A DNA stretch of 64,000 nucleotides from Chitinophagaceae bacterium (GTDB lineage: Bacteria > Bacteroidota > Bacteroidia > Chitinophagales > Chitinophagaceae), in contig JAHEZD010000012.1 of the NCBI GenBank assembly GCA_023251255.1, forward strand, positions 18,422-82,421, given 5' to 3'. This document shows positions 22,593-37,500 of this stretch, one piece after another. The notes under the pieces were generated by a model, which did not search any database, was not told the origin of the DNA, and saw only the letters and a program-made list of their open reading frames with translations. The stretch's first letter is position 1; each line of letters starts with the position of its first letter. The position numbers were made by a program, and so were the translations under genes.

Positions 22593-25500
22593 TTATTGCT
22601 TCACTATTTTCACTGTTTCCTTGGTGCCATTAGTACTGGTTACTTCCAGCATATAGATGCCCGTGATCATGGTGGACATGTTGATGCTGTTGCTACCGGC
22701 GGCTGCTTTTTGCTGGGCCACTACCCTTCCCCTCAGGTCCATCATCTTCAAGGTGTAGGTGCCCGCTGCCTGTGGCAGTTCCACTTTCAGCAGGTCCTTT
22801 ACAGGATTGGGATATACCCTGATAGCTGTGGGCACTACCGTAACCGGTACCGCTACTGCCTGCTTGGTGAACACGACCTTGAACCTGCCCGCTCCCCTGG
22901 TGGCGGAGTCACTGGTATTTACCGTGAAGGCGTATTCAGGATTGCTGTTCATGAACTGGACAGTATGGGTGTACTGGTCTATCAGGTAGATGTTGGCACC
23001 TGCAAAGCCTGCATAACCGGAGAAGTTCAGTTTGAACTGGCCGTTGGCCGTACTGGCCACATTAAGCGCCACCGTATCGTTGATAAAGTTCAACGGTCTG
23101 GTGTTGATGGCCATGCCCTTGGTACCCTTGATGGATTTCAGGTTCTGGCTGCCCGTGTTCATGGATTCTATATCATCTGCATTCAACTGCTCCGTTGTGC
23201 CATTGTTGGCAAACTGCAGAATGATTTCATCTGCCTTGGCACCGCTGGCCAGTATGTACCCTATCCGCAACATATTGGGGTTGGACTGTGTCCTGAAGTA
23301 ACCGTTGTTGGCAATATTCGTTTTCTGCCCTTCATTGAAACCAAGCGTAATGTTGGCACCCGGTACGGCACCCTTAATAAAGATGGCCTGACCGTTTGCT
23401 ATCACATCGCCCTTGGTATCGTCCAGCCCCGTGTTGCCGCCCGTGAACGTACTACCGTTCCAGTAAGCATAGTTGCCCACGCTGTTCTGCGGTCCGTAAA
23501 TGGCGTAGCTGTTGCCAATGGCGGCAGGGTTATCGGCCTTCAGTTGTGCAAAGCTCACCTCACTTGGGTAAGGGTTACCGATCATCAGGTAGTTATCGTT
23601 TGCCACCGTGGCATCGCCATTATTGGTATAGGTAATATTGAAGCTGCCCATGTTCCTGTTGGCATTGCTCAATGTACCAGCAGCCATCATGACCGCATCG
23701 CTGGTGTACAGCACGGTTCCGTCCAGTAGGGAACAGCCAAGGCTGCGTGGCCCGCGGATGTTCATACGGTAGCCATTGCCCGGTGCAAGGTTCTGCGTAT
23801 TGGTACCCAGTACAGATGCCCATCTGGTACCCGTAAGCTTGCTGCCATCGTACATAAACATGGAGCCAGCATTGGTAGCCGTGGCATCAAAGCCATTGCT
23901 GTTCGGTGACAGTGCAGGGCAAACCGTTCCACCCGTACCTGCACCGGTAATATGTACCTGCTGCTGCCATGCGGCGGCAATGCTTTGGTTGAAAGGGGAA
24001 GCTACCAAGCTCCAGGTCCTGGCTGGCTTGGCCGGCACAAAACGCTGCTGCACAAAGTTGCCCGTACCATAGGTGAAAGTGCCCGCTACCGGTGCTATGC
24101 GTGCGGTAGCTGCTGCGGTGGACAGTAATATGATATTGCTATTGCCTAGGTGCAGGTTACCAGCAGTGGAGGTCAATGTGCCACTGATGCTGATGCTGCT
24201 GCCCAGTACCACACCGCCCGTGCTGTTAATGGTCACATTCTTCACAGCCGTCATGGTGCCCAAGGCAGCCGTCTGTACGGTGCTGCCGTTGAATTCCAGG
24301 CTACCGGCCGTGGCCGTGATGGAACCGCTATTGGCTATGTTGCCAGCTACTTTCAATGTACCTGTAATGGTGAGGCTGGCGCCAGTTTCTACGGTGATGT
24401 TCCTTACGGACTGTGTGCCGGTAAGTACAGGCATATTGGTGGCCGTGGCCAGGATGGTGGCATCGGAAGTACCTGTAGGTACACCATTGCACCAGTTGGA
24501 CAGATCTGTCCAAACATTGCTGCTGGTGCCTGTCCAGCTACCATTGGCTTTTACGTTCACCACTGCAGTGGCAGTGGATGAGCAGCCACCATTGCTTACG
24601 GTGTAAGTGATGGTGGCACTGCCCGCACCGGTGGCGGTAACCAGACCTGTGCTGCTGTTAATGGAGGCAACGGATGCATTGCTGCTGCTCCATGCACCAT
24701 TAGGTGTAGTGCTGCTGAGCGTATTGGTGGAACCGAAGCAGAGTACCGTATTATTGGTAATGGCTGCCACTACTGGGTAACTGTTTACGGTTACGGTAGT
24801 GCTGGCCGTATTGCTGCAGGTGCCATTACTAACGGTATAGGTAATGGTGGCCGTGCCGCCCGTTACGCCTGTTACTTCGCCCGTGCTGCTGTTAACGGTA
24901 GCTATATTGGTGGCACTGCTGCTCCATGCACCGCCAGTGGTGGTACTGGACAAAGTGGTGGCCGCTCCTGCACATACCGTAGTGGTGCCCGTAATGGCAG
25001 CAACCGTTGGCGTGGCAGGCTGTGCACTGATGGTGCCCGTGGCCGCTACTGAAATGCAGCCTGCGCCCGTTTTGGAAGTGATGCTATAGGATGCACCTGC
25101 GGCAATGCCCGTAAATACCCCGGTGGTATTGGTGTAAGTGGTGCCATCACTGCTGAACGTTAATCCTGTTAGGGACGAGGTTACACTGATGGTGGCCGTA
25201 GCCGTGGTGCAGGTGGGTTGCGCAATGCTAACAGTAGGTGCAGCGGGCGGTGCCGGTGCGCTGCTGATGGTACCCGTGGCCGCTGACGAAATACAGCCCG
25301 ATGCATTCCTGCTGGTAATGCTGTACGTACTGCCTGCGGTCAATCCTGCAAACACGCCTGTGGTATTGGTGTAGGTGCTGCCATCGCTGCTGAACGTTAG
25401 GCCCGTGGTGCCCGATATTACCGTTACCGTGGCCGTAGCCGTGGTGCAGGTAGGCTGCGTTACGCTTACCACTGGTGTAAACGGTGCACCCGGTTGTGCA

Positions 25501-28500
25501 TTGATGGTACCGGTAGCTGCGGTAGATACGCAGCCACTGGCATTCTTTGCGGTAATGCTGTAGGATGTACCCGCAGCTATATTGCTGAACACGCCCGTAG
25601 TATTGGTATAGGTGCTGCCATCACTGCTGAAGGTCAGTCCAGTGATGGTGGAAGTAACGGTAATGGTGGCCGTAGCCGTGGCACAGGTAGGTTGCGTTAC
25701 GTTAACCGTTGGTACGGCTGGTACGGCAGGCTGCGCATCGATGGTACCGGATACAGCGGCAGAAACGCATCCTGCACTGCTGGTAGTGGTAACACTGTAG
25801 GCAGAACCTGCTGCCAGGTTAGCAAACACCCCTGTGGAATTGATAAAGGTGGTGCCATTGCTTACCAGGGTAAAGCTGGCTGCCCCTGCCGATGTTACGG
25901 TAATGCTGGCAGTAGCGGTGGTACAGGTGGGCTGCACAATGCTTACCGCAGGCGTAACCGGTGTAACTGGCTGGGCATTCACTGTGCCCGTGGCCGCTGT
26001 GGAAATACAGCCGCTGGCGTTCCTAGCAGTAATGCTGTAGGATGAACCTGCCGCAAGGCCTGCAAACACGCCCGTGGTATTGGTATAGGTGGTACCGTCA
26101 CTGCTGAACGTGAATCCAGTTAATGCGGAAGTCACTGTCACCGTGGCTGTTGCCAAACCACAGGTAGGCTGCGTTACGCTTACGGTAGGTGCAGCAGGTG
26201 TAGAAGGCTGTGCATTGATAGTGCCAGTGGCTGCTATGGAAATGCATCCAGCGGTATTCTTTGCAGTGATGCTGTAGGTGGAACCTGCAGCCATGCCCGT
26301 GAATATACCGGTGGTATTGGTGTAGGTAGTGCCATCATTGCTGAACGTAAATCCAGTTAATGAGGAGGTCACTGTAACCGTTGCAGTAGCTGTGGCACAG
26401 GTAGGCTGTGCAATGCTCACCGTTGGTGCAGCGGGTGCTGCCGGTTGTGCATTCACTGTACCTGTTGCTGCGGTGGAAATACAACCGCTTGCGTTCTTGG
26501 CGGTGATGCTGTAGGACGAACCTGCGGCAATGCCAGGGAACACCCCTGTTGTATTGCTATAATCCGTGCCATCCTTACTGAAGGTCAATCCAGTGGTGGA
26601 GGATGTAACGGTTACGGTGGCTGTTGCCACTGTACAAGTAGGTTGTGTTACGCTTACGGTAGGTACCGTAGGTGTGGCTGGCTGTGCGTTGATGCTGCCT
26701 GTGGCTGCTGTGGAAATACAGCCGCTGGCATTCCTGGCAGTGATGCTGTAAGATGAACCTGCCGCCAAGCCAGTGAATATGCCCGTGGTATTGGTATAGG
26801 TAGTACCATCACTGCTGAAGGTTAATCCAGTCAATGCGGAAGTTACTGTAACCGTAGCCGTAGCGGTAGAGCAGGTAGGCTGCGTTACGCTTACGGTAGG
26901 TGCAGTAGGTGTAGCTGGCTGTGCATTGATGCTGCCAGTAACTGCTGCGGAAATACAACCGCTTGCATTCTTAGCTGTGATGCTGTAGATGGAACCTGCA
27001 GCTATGCCCGTGAATATACCGGTGGTATTGGTGTAGGTAGTGCCATCATTGCTGAACGTAAATCCAGTTAATGAGGAAGTCACTGTAACCGTGGCCGTAG
27101 CTGTGGCACAGGTAGGCTGTGTTACGCTTACTGTAGGTACAGCAGGCGTAGCTGGCTGTGCATTGATGGTGCCTGTTGTGGCAGTGGACACACATCCCCC
27201 ACTATTGGTGGTGGTTACGCTGTAAGCGGAACCTGCCGCCAGGTTGCTGAACACACCCGTTGAATTGATAAAAGTGGTGCCATCGCTTACCAGTGTGAAG
27301 CTGGTGGCCCCTGTGGAGGTAACGGTCATGCTGGCCGTTGCCACTGCACAGGTAGGCTGCGTTACATTGACTGACGGTGTACCGGGTGCCAATGGCTGCA
27401 CGTTCACTGTACCGGTTGCTGCTGCCGATATGCAGCCCGCTACCGATTTGGCCGTGATGCTGTAGGCCGCTCCTGCTGCTACCGTAAACACGCCGGTGGT
27501 ATTGGTATAAGTGGTGCCATCACTGCTGAAAGTGAGGCCAGTTAAGCTTGAAGTAACCGTTACCGTAGCCGTAGCGGTGGAGCAGGTAGGCTGTGTTACC
27601 GACACTGTTGGAACAGCAGGCACAGTTGGTTGTGCATTCACTGTGCCCGTTGCTGCAGCCGATATGCAGCCCGCAGTGGTTTTGGCAGTGATGCTGTAGG
27701 CCGAACCTGCTGCTGCGGTAAACACGCCAGTTGTATTGGTATAGGTAGTACCATCATTGCTGAAGGTCAAACCTGTTAGTGACGAAGTAACCGTGATGGT
27801 AGCTGTTGCTGTGCCACAGGTTGGCTGCGTTACGCTAACCGTAGGCACGGCAGGTGTAGCAGGCTGTGCATTGATGCTGCCCGTGGCCGCTACGGAAATA
27901 CAACCGCTTGCATTCCTGGCAGTGATGCCGAAGGTGGTGCCTGCAGCTACTGTGAAGATGCCCGTGGTATTGGTATAGGTGGTACCATCATTGCTGAAGG
28001 TCAAACCTGTTAAGGAGGAAGTAACGGTTACAGTGGCCGTAGCTACCGCACAGGTAGGCTGTGTTACACTAACCGTAGGTGCTGCTGGTGTAGCAGGCTG
28101 TACATCCACCGTTCCAGTTGCCGTAGCGGATGTGCATCCTGCGGCGCTGGTGGTGGTTACACTGTAGGCAGCACCGGCTGCAATGTTGTTGAATATACCA
28201 GTGGCATTGGTGAACGTGGTTCCGTCAATGACCAATGAATAGCTGCTGGCCCCAGTGGATACCACTTTGATGCTGGCCGTAGCTACTGCGCAGGTTGGCT
28301 GTGTTACCGTTACCGTTGGCGTACTTGGTGTAGGAGGTTGTGCATTCACCGTTCCGGCTGCTGCGCTGGATACGCAACCATCACTGTTCCTGGCAGTAAT
28401 GCTGTAGGCGGTTCCTGCCGCTACGGTAAACACGCCCGTTGTATTGGTGTACATGGTACCATCACTGCTGAAGGTCAATCCTGCCGTGGCAGAGGTAACC

Positions 28501-31500
28501 GTTACCGTGGCAGTGGCACTGGCGCAGGTAGGCTGTACAATGCTTACGGTAGGTGCAGCAGGTGCGGCCTTGAAGGCGTTCACCACGATGGATGCCGATG
28601 CGGAACAGTTGCTGCTGCTGATCACTTTTACGTAATAGGTGCCGCTGGTGCTTACCGGATTGGTTACTGCTGCCGTAAGGGCCGGGTTGGAATAGTATTC
28701 AACCGTTAACCCTGTGGTGCTGCTGGTAATGCCCGTGCTCAAGTTAGCCGTGAGTGCGCCGCAAACAGGTGTTACCGCTTGTGTGGTTACCACAGGCAGG
28801 GCATTGACGGTGATGACTGCCGTGCCGCTCTGCGCTTGGGCATTGGTATTGTTGTCTGCCACACTGATCAGCGTATAGTTAAATGTACCTGCTGCACCCG
28901 TAGGTGCCGCTACCGTTACCGAACTGCCAGTAGTGGTGGTTACCGTTTGGTTGGAACCACTGTTTATTTTGTAGGTGAACGTATAAGGTGCTATGCCATT
29001 GGCCCCAGTGAACGTAACAGTAGGTGCGGTGCCGTTCAGGCACACGCCTGCTGTTCCTGCAATGGAGGCCGTAGGCTGTATGAAGGTAAAGCCTGCCAAG
29101 GAAGCGGTGATGCCTGCCTTAACCACCGATACGCTTCCAGAAGTGCCTGCTGCTACCACTGCCGTAATACTGGTAGGGGAAACTACGGTAAACGAGGTTG
29201 CCGCCGTGCCGCCGAAACTTACACTGCTTACGCCCGTGAAGTTGGTACCCGTAATGGTAACCGTTTGGCCAGCGCTGGCACTGGTGGGCAAGAAGGAAGT
29301 GATGGTTGGTTCTGCCACCACTGCTATGCTTACGGTGGTGGTGCTGGTACCGGCCGCATTGCTGGCAGTGATGCTGTAGGCCGTGGCTGCCGTTTCCACT
29401 GTTGGGGTACCGGAAATGGTACCTGTGGCACCGTCCAGGGTCAAGCCGGCAGGTAATGGCATATTGAGGTTGTAACCGGTTACCTTAATGGTACGTATCC
29501 TGTCATTGCCCAAATCTGCTACATATACATTGCCTGCATTGTCTGCCAGTATACCGGCAGGGCTGTTGAACTTGGCCGCCGCACCCGTACCGTCTGTGGT
29601 ACCTGCACTGCTGCCCGCTACAGTGGTCACAACGCCTGTGGCCGTGGCCACCTTCCTTATTTTATTGTTGTTCTGATCGGTTACGTACACATTGCCGATA
29701 CCGTCAAATGATACATCCACCGGATTGTCAAATCCAGCTGCTGTACCCGTGCCATCGGTAGCATTTGCCGTGCCGCTACCTGCCAGTGTGGTTACCACGC
29801 CTGTGCTGATCACTATTTTGCGTATCCTGTTATTGTACTGGTCTGCTATGTACAGGTTGCCGTTGCCATCGTAGGTAACGCCAGAAGGGTTGCTGAAACT
29901 GGCAGCCGTTCCCGTGCCGTTTACAAAGCTGGCACTGCTGTTGCCAGCCAAAGTGCTTACCAGACCGGAGCTGATGATTACCTTACGGATCCTGTTGTTA
30001 TTGGCATCGGCCACATATACACTGGAACCATCGGTGGCTATACCAATAGGGCTGCTGAAATTGGCGGATGTACCGCTGCCATCTGCAAAGCCATCGGTAC
30101 CGTTACCGGCCAAGGTACTTACTGCACCAGTGGCTATCACTATTTTGCGTATCCTGTTGTTCAATTGGTCAGACACATATAGGTTGCCCAATTTATCTGC
30201 CACGATACCAGTGGGATAGTTGAAGCTGGCTGCTGCGCCCGTACCATCTGCAAATGCATCGGTACCGCTACCGGCCAGTGTGCTCACTGCACCGGTACTG
30301 ATGACCACTTTCCTTATTTTATGGTTGTAGTAATCTGCTATGTACAGGTTGCCTGCCCCATCTGCTGCCACACCGTAAGGGTGGCCAAATGTAGCGGCCG
30401 TACCTGTGCCGTTTGCCGAACCATAGGTGCTGCCAGCCAATGTGGTGGTGGCACCATAGGTGGACGACGGAATGGTACCGCCCGTATTTACGGGTGACAA
30501 TGCTGCAATGGCCGTACCTGTAGTGTAGGCCTGTGGACCCGCATAGGTAATGCTCGGTGCCGTCATCATGGTAAAGCCAGCCAGAGTGGCCGTGCCGCCC
30601 GGTGTGATGACTACCACACTGCCCGATGAACCCACCCCTACCGTGGCCTTGATGCTTGTACCGGAAATAACGGTATAGGCAGCCGGTGTACCGCCAAATG
30701 TTACGGAGGTAGTACCCGTGAACCCTGTTCCGGTAATGATCACTGTTTGCCCTGCGCCTACGGAGGTTGGGGTAAAGGAAGTGATGGTGGGCACTGGAAG
30801 CACTACGCTGATGTTTACCGTAGCAGTAGACGTGCCTATATTATTGGTGGCCGTAACCGTATAGTCGGCAGCAGGTGTAACAACGGTTGGTGTACCTGTT
30901 ATGGTACCAGTGGTGCCATCAAAGCTCAAGCCTGTGGGCAATGCTGGTGTAATGCTGTAGCCCAGTAGGCTGACCTTGCGGATACGGTGGTTGCTCTGGT
31001 CGGCCACATATAAATAGCCGTCCCCGCCCAATGCTACACTGTAGGGATTGTTAAAAGAAGCGGTAGCAGCAGCGCCGTCCACAAAAGTAGCATTGCCATT
31101 ACCTGCTACCGTGGTTACTGCGCCCGTTGAAATCACTATTTTGCGGATGCGGTGGTTGTTCTGGTCTGCCACATACAAATTGCCCGACCCATCTGCTGTT
31201 ATGCCTGCCGGATTGTAGAAACTGGCAGCCGTGCCCGTTCCGTCTGCAAAGCTTGCATTGCCACTACCTGCCACGGTAGTTACCGTACCGGTACTGATAA
31301 CAATCTTCCTGATACGCTGGTAGCTCTGCTCCGTTACGTATACATTGCCTCCATCATAGGCTATGCCCATTGGGCTGCTGAAACCTGTTGAAAAGGTAGT
31401 TACGGCACCTGTGGCTATTGCTACCTTGCGTATGCTGCCATTGCTCTGATCGGCTGCATACAGGTTGCCAGAACCGTCATAAGCAATGCCCTGTAGGCCA

Positions 31501-34500
31501 TAGAAGCTGGCATTGCTGCCCGTACCATCATTGGAACCGGGATAGTAATTGCCACCTGCAAGCGTGGTTACCACACCTGTAGCTATGACAACCTTACGGA
31601 TGGCGAAGTAGGACTGGTAATATCCATTGCCCTGCGTAACGTACAGGTTGCCTGCACCGTCCAGTGCCAGGCCATGGGGGTAGTAGAAATAGGCATTGGT
31701 GCCCGTGCCATCCTGCTGCGAAGCAGTGCCCGCACTGCCCGCAAGTGTTGTGGTAACGCCTGTAGCAATGACTATCTTACGGATGATATGGTTATTGTAA
31801 TCGGCCACATAAACGTTGGTACCGTCTGATACCACGCCCTGTGGATTATAGAAACTGGCGGCAGTTCCGTTACCATTGGTGGAACTTGCGTTACCGCTGC
31901 CGGCCAATGTGCTTACCACGCCTAAATTGATAGCAGGCACGGAACCGCCCGTATTCGTAGGCGTTAGCGCCGCTATGGCTGTATTGGTAGTGTATACCTG
32001 CGGTGTTGTATAAGTGATAGCGGGTGCCAATAACAATGTAAAGCCGGCCAAGGTAGCCGTACCACCGGAAGTGGTCACTGTTACGCTACCTGTGGCACCT
32101 GCGCCTATGATAGCGGTAATGCTGGTACCGGAGTTAACCGTATAGGATGCCGCAGCCGTACCGCCAAAAGTGACGGCAGTAACTGCGTAGAAATTCGTAC
32201 CGGTAATTGTAACCGTTTGTGCAGCACCTGCACTGGTGGGCGTAAAGGAAGTGATGGTAGGTGCCGCAGGGGTTACTGCAATACTTACCGTAGCTGTTCC
32301 TGTTCCTACCGTGCTGGTACCGGTAACGGTGTACACCGTAGCCAAAGAACCAGTGGTGGGCGTGCCGCTGAAAGTACCCGTGGTACCATCAAAGCTCAAA
32401 CCTGCTGGCAAGGTGGTGGGGCTGATGCTGTAACCTACCAGTCCTATTTTGCGGATCCGCTGGTTGCCCTGGTCGGCCACGTACAAATAGCCGGCTCCGT
32501 CTACCGCAACACCATAGGGACTGGAGAATGAAGCTGCAGCAGCGGCACCATCTGCAAATGCATTCGTGCCATTGCCTGCCAAAGTGCTCACTGCACCCGA
32601 TGCAATCACTATTTTGCGGATGCGCTGGTTGTTCAGGTCGGCTATGTACAGGTTGCCCAAACCGTCGGCCACGATGCCCGTGGGGGCGTAAAAATTGGCC
32701 GCCGTGCCCGTGCCATCGGCAAAGCTTGCACTGCCGCTGCCCGCTAACGTAGTTACCACATTGGTGGATGCAACTATCTTGCGGATGCGGTGGTTGTTCT
32801 GGTCGGCCACATACAGGTTGCCGCCATCATAGGCAATGCCCGTTGGGCTGAAGAAGGTAGCATTGGTACCTGTACCGTCACCAAACGATGAGCTGCCATT
32901 GCCTGCCACGGTGGTTACTGCACCTGTGGATATGACTATTTTGCGGATGCGGTGGTTGTTCTGGTCGGCCACGTACAAATTGCCTGCACCGTCATAGGTA
33001 ATGCCCTGCGGAGCATAGAAAGAGGCACTGCCACCCGTGCCGTCACCATACGAAGGATAGTAACTGCCACCTGCCAGGGTGGTTACCGCGCCCGTGGCTA
33101 TCACTATTTTGCGTACTGCGCAATAGTAATAATCCCCTTGGGTAACATATAAATTACCTGCACCGTCCAGTGCCAGGCTATGTGGATTATAGAAATACGC
33201 ATTGGTGCCCGTGCCATCCTGCAGCGAAGCAGAACCTGCACTGCCTGCCAACGTAGTGGTAACGCCCGTGGCTATCACTATTTTACGGATGACCTGGTTA
33301 TTGTAATCTGCCACGTACACGTTGGTGCCGTCGGAAACCACTCCCTGCGGACTGTTGAAATAGGCCGATGTGCCCGTACCGTTCTGGAAGCTTTGGCTGC
33401 TGCCTGCCAATGTGCTTACCGCACCTAGGGTTATGGCTGGCACTGCACCACCAGTACTGATGGGAGCCAATGCCGCAATAGCTGTACCCGCTGGATAGGT
33501 TTGTGGGCCTGCATAAGTGAAAGCTGGCGGCAATAACAAAGTAAAGCCTGCCAAGGTAGCCGTACCGCCCGTGGTGGTTACTGCTACGCTGCCCGTGGTA
33601 CCCGATGCTACTACCGCTGTAATGCTAGTAGGCGAAACAACGGTGTAGGAAGTAGCTGCGGTGCCACCAAAACTTACTCCGGTTACTGTGGAGAAGTTGG
33701 TACCGGTTATGGTAACCGTTTGTCCCGCACCTGCACTGGTAGGCGTAAAGGAAGTAACGGTAGGTGTTTGGGGAATTACCGTAATGTTAACGGTTGCGGT
33801 ACCGGTACCCACTGAATTGATTGCCGTAACGGTATAATTGGCACCCAAGGTACCCGTAGTAGGCGTACCGCTGATAACCCCTGTAAGGTTACTGAAACTC
33901 AATCCTGCCGGCAATGTTGGGGTAATGGTATAACCACCCAAACCTATTTTGCGGATGCGGTTATTGTACTGGTCGGCCACGTAGAGGTAGCCCGCTCCAT
34001 CTATGGCTACACCAAAAGGACCGTTGAATGAGGCAGTGGTAGCTGTACCATCCACAAAAGCACCAGTACCGTTACCTGCTAGGGTAGTTACTGTACCAGT
34101 GCTGATGACTACCTTACGGATACGTTGGTTGTTCAGGTCTGCCACATATAAACTGCCGGAACCATCTGCCACAATACCTGTGGGGCTGTAAAAATTGGCT
34201 GCACTGCCTGTGCCGTCTGCAAAGTTAGCGCTGCCACTACCTGCTAAAGTAGTTACCACACTTGTAGCGATAACTATTTTACGGATGCGGTGGTTGTTCT
34301 GGTCGGCCACATATAAGCTGCCGCCATCGTAAGTAATGCCCATTGGGCTATAGAAATAAGCAGCCGTACCCGTGCCATCACCAAAACCTGCATTGCCATT
34401 ACCGGCGATGGTGGTTACGGTGCCTGTGGCAATGACTATTTTACGGATGCGGTGGTTATTTTGGTCGGCCACATATAGGTTGCCTGCGCCATCATACGTA

Positions 34501-37500
34501 ATGCCTTGAGGTATATAGAAGTAAGCATTGGAACCTGTGCCATCCTGAGAACCAGGGTAGAAACTGCCCCCTGCAAGCGTGGTTACCGCACCCGTGGCAA
34601 TCACGATCTTCCGCACACTGCAATAGTAGTAGTCACCTTGGGTCACATACAAATTGCCTGCACCATCCAGTGCCAGTGCATGTGGATAATAGAAGTACGC
34701 ATTGGTACCCGTGCCATCCTGATTGGAGGCATTGCCTGCACTACCTGCCAAAGTGGTGGTAACACCTGTAGCAATGACTATTTTACGGATTACATGGTTG
34801 CTATAATCTGCCACGTACACATTGGTACCATCGGATACCACACCCTGTGGATTGTTGAAATAGGCCGATGTGCCCGTACCGTCCTGGAAGCTTTGGCTGC
34901 TGCCTGCCAAAGTAGTCACTACACCAGCAGCTACTGCAGATACTGCACCGCCTGTATTGGTAGGTGCCAGGTCCGTAATGGCCGTGCCAGCGGTATAGGT
35001 TTGCGGGGTGGCATAAGTAATGGAAGGAGCTATCAAGAAGGTATATCCAGCCAAGGTGGCCGTACCGCCCGTGGTGGTTACTGATACGCTGCCCGTGGTG
35101 CCGGCAGCAATCACTGCTGTGATGCTGGTACCGGAATTCACTGTATAGGAAGCCGCTGCCGTGCCTCCAAAAGTTACGCTGGATACTGTATAGAAGTTGG
35201 TACCCGTTATGGTTACCGTTTGACCTGCACCTGCACTGGTTGGTGTAAAGGAAGCAATGGTTGGTGTAGCCGGCACTACAGTAATGCTTACTGTAGCGGT
35301 GGCGGCACCAGCCGCATTGGTACCTGTTATGGTATAAGTGGCAGCCAAGGCACCTGTGGTAGGTGTACCGCTAATGGTACCCGTGGTGGCACTGAAACTT
35401 AAACCTGCAGGCAATATGCCACTGATACTGTAACCCGTAACATTAATTTTCCGGATGCGGTTATTGTAGAAATCGCCAATGTAGAGATTGCCGGCATCCA
35501 TCACCATTCCGTTGGGGGCGTTGAAAGAGGCGGCCGTGCCTGTACCATCTGTAAAGGTTCCGCTTCCACTACCTGCAAATGTGGTTACATCGCCCGTGGC
35601 CAGCACTACCTTACGTATGCGTTGGTTACTATTGTCTGCCACATATAAATTGCCCACACCATCTGATGCCACACCTGTAGGGTTGTAGAAAGATGCAGCA
35701 GTGCCCGTGCCATCTGCAAAGGCGGCTGTAGCATTTCCGGCAATGGTGGTTACCACACCTGTGCTTGCAACAATTTTGCGGATGCGGTTATTGTTGAAAT
35801 CCGTGATATATATATTGCCGGCATCATAGGTGATACCTGCTGGATTATAGAAATTGGCGGCCGTGCCCGTGCCGTCCGCAAATGCGGCGGTGCCGCTTCC
35901 TGCTACAGTGGTTACCACGCCCGTGGCAATCACTATTTTGCGGATACGGTGGTTCTGGTAATCCGTTACATACAGGTTGCCTGCGCCATCACCCACAATG
36001 CCATAAGGATTATTGAATGACGCACCTGTTCCTGTGCCATCTGCAAAAGCTGCGCTCCCATTTCCTGCAAGCGTGGTTACCAGACCTGTGGCCACCACTA
36101 TTTTACGGATACGGTTATTGTTTCCATCTGCTACATACAAATTCCCGGCACCATCCAATGCCACACTGCGTGGGTAGTAAAAAGAGGCAGATGTACCGGT
36201 ACCATCCTGGAAACCGGCACTGCCATTGCCTGCAAGGGTGGTAACCACACCTGTAGCAATGACTATTTTACGGATGCGGTGATTGCCATAATCGGCCAGG
36301 TACAAATTGGCACCATCCGAAGCCATGCCAGATGGGTTATTGAAAGAGGCTGATGTACCTGTGCCATCCCCAAAGGTCTGCGCACCGCTACCAGCCAGGG
36401 TAGTTACCACGCCCGGCGTAGCGACTGGTATGGCACCACCGGTAGTGGTTGGGGCCAAACTGGTGATAGCTGTGCCTGCACTGTACGATTGCGGACCTGC
36501 GTAAGTAAACGCTGGTGGCAGCAGGAAGGTAAAGCCGGCCAATGTGGCGGTACCGCCATTGTTGACAACCGTTATGCTGCCCGTGGTACCAGCAGCAACA
36601 ACTGCTGTAATGCTTGTAGCGGAAACCACCGTAAATGAAGTGGCAGCCGTGCCACCAAAAGCCACACTGGATACTGCATTGAAATTGGTACCTGTAATGG
36701 TTACCGTTTGGCCAGCACCTGCACTTGTTGGACTGAACGAGGTAATGGTGGGAACGGCCGCTGTAACGGCAATGCTTTGCGTAGCAGTGCCCGTGCCCGC
36801 ACTGTTGGATGCACTAACGGTATAGCTTGTAGCCAAACTGCCCACGGTTGGCGTACCACTGATCGTACCCGTGGAACCGCTGATGCTTAAACCTGCAGGC
36901 AATGCTGGCGTGATGCCGTAACCATATACGCCTACTTTGCGAATACGGTTATTGTTGCCATCGCCCACATATAAGTAACCTGCTACATCTGTAGCAAGTC
37001 CATAAGGATTGTAAAAAGAGGCGGTGGTAGGTACGCCATCCACAAAAGTGGCGGTACCGTTGCCTGCCAATGTGGTTACCACAGCTGTGGCCACCACTAT
37101 CTTGCGGATACGGTTATTGTCGCCTACATATACATTGCCCATACCGTCATAAGCGATGGAAATAGGGTTGGAGAAAAGTGCTGCTGTGCCTGTGCCATCT
37201 GCATAGCCAGAAGAACTACCGGCCAGCGTGGTTACTGCACCAGTAGCAACAACTATTTTGCGGATGCGGTTATTGCCACCGTCTGCCACATACAAATTGC
37301 CTGCGCCATCATAAGTTATGGCCCGTGGATTGCTGAAAGCTGCTGCTGTGCCTGTGCCATCTGCAAAAGCGGCTGAGCCCGTACCTGCTACAGTAGTTAC
37401 AACGCCAGTGGAAATAACTATTTTACGGATACGGCTGGAACCATAATCTGTTACATATAAGTTGCCAGCGCCATCCGCTACAATGCCCGAAGGATTGTAG

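Noticed and set aside
25020-28580. Regular 237-bp repeats considered as a CRISPR or satellite array
   Set aside because: They are in frame within the giant gene, vary at synonymous positions and encode a clear protein repeat.
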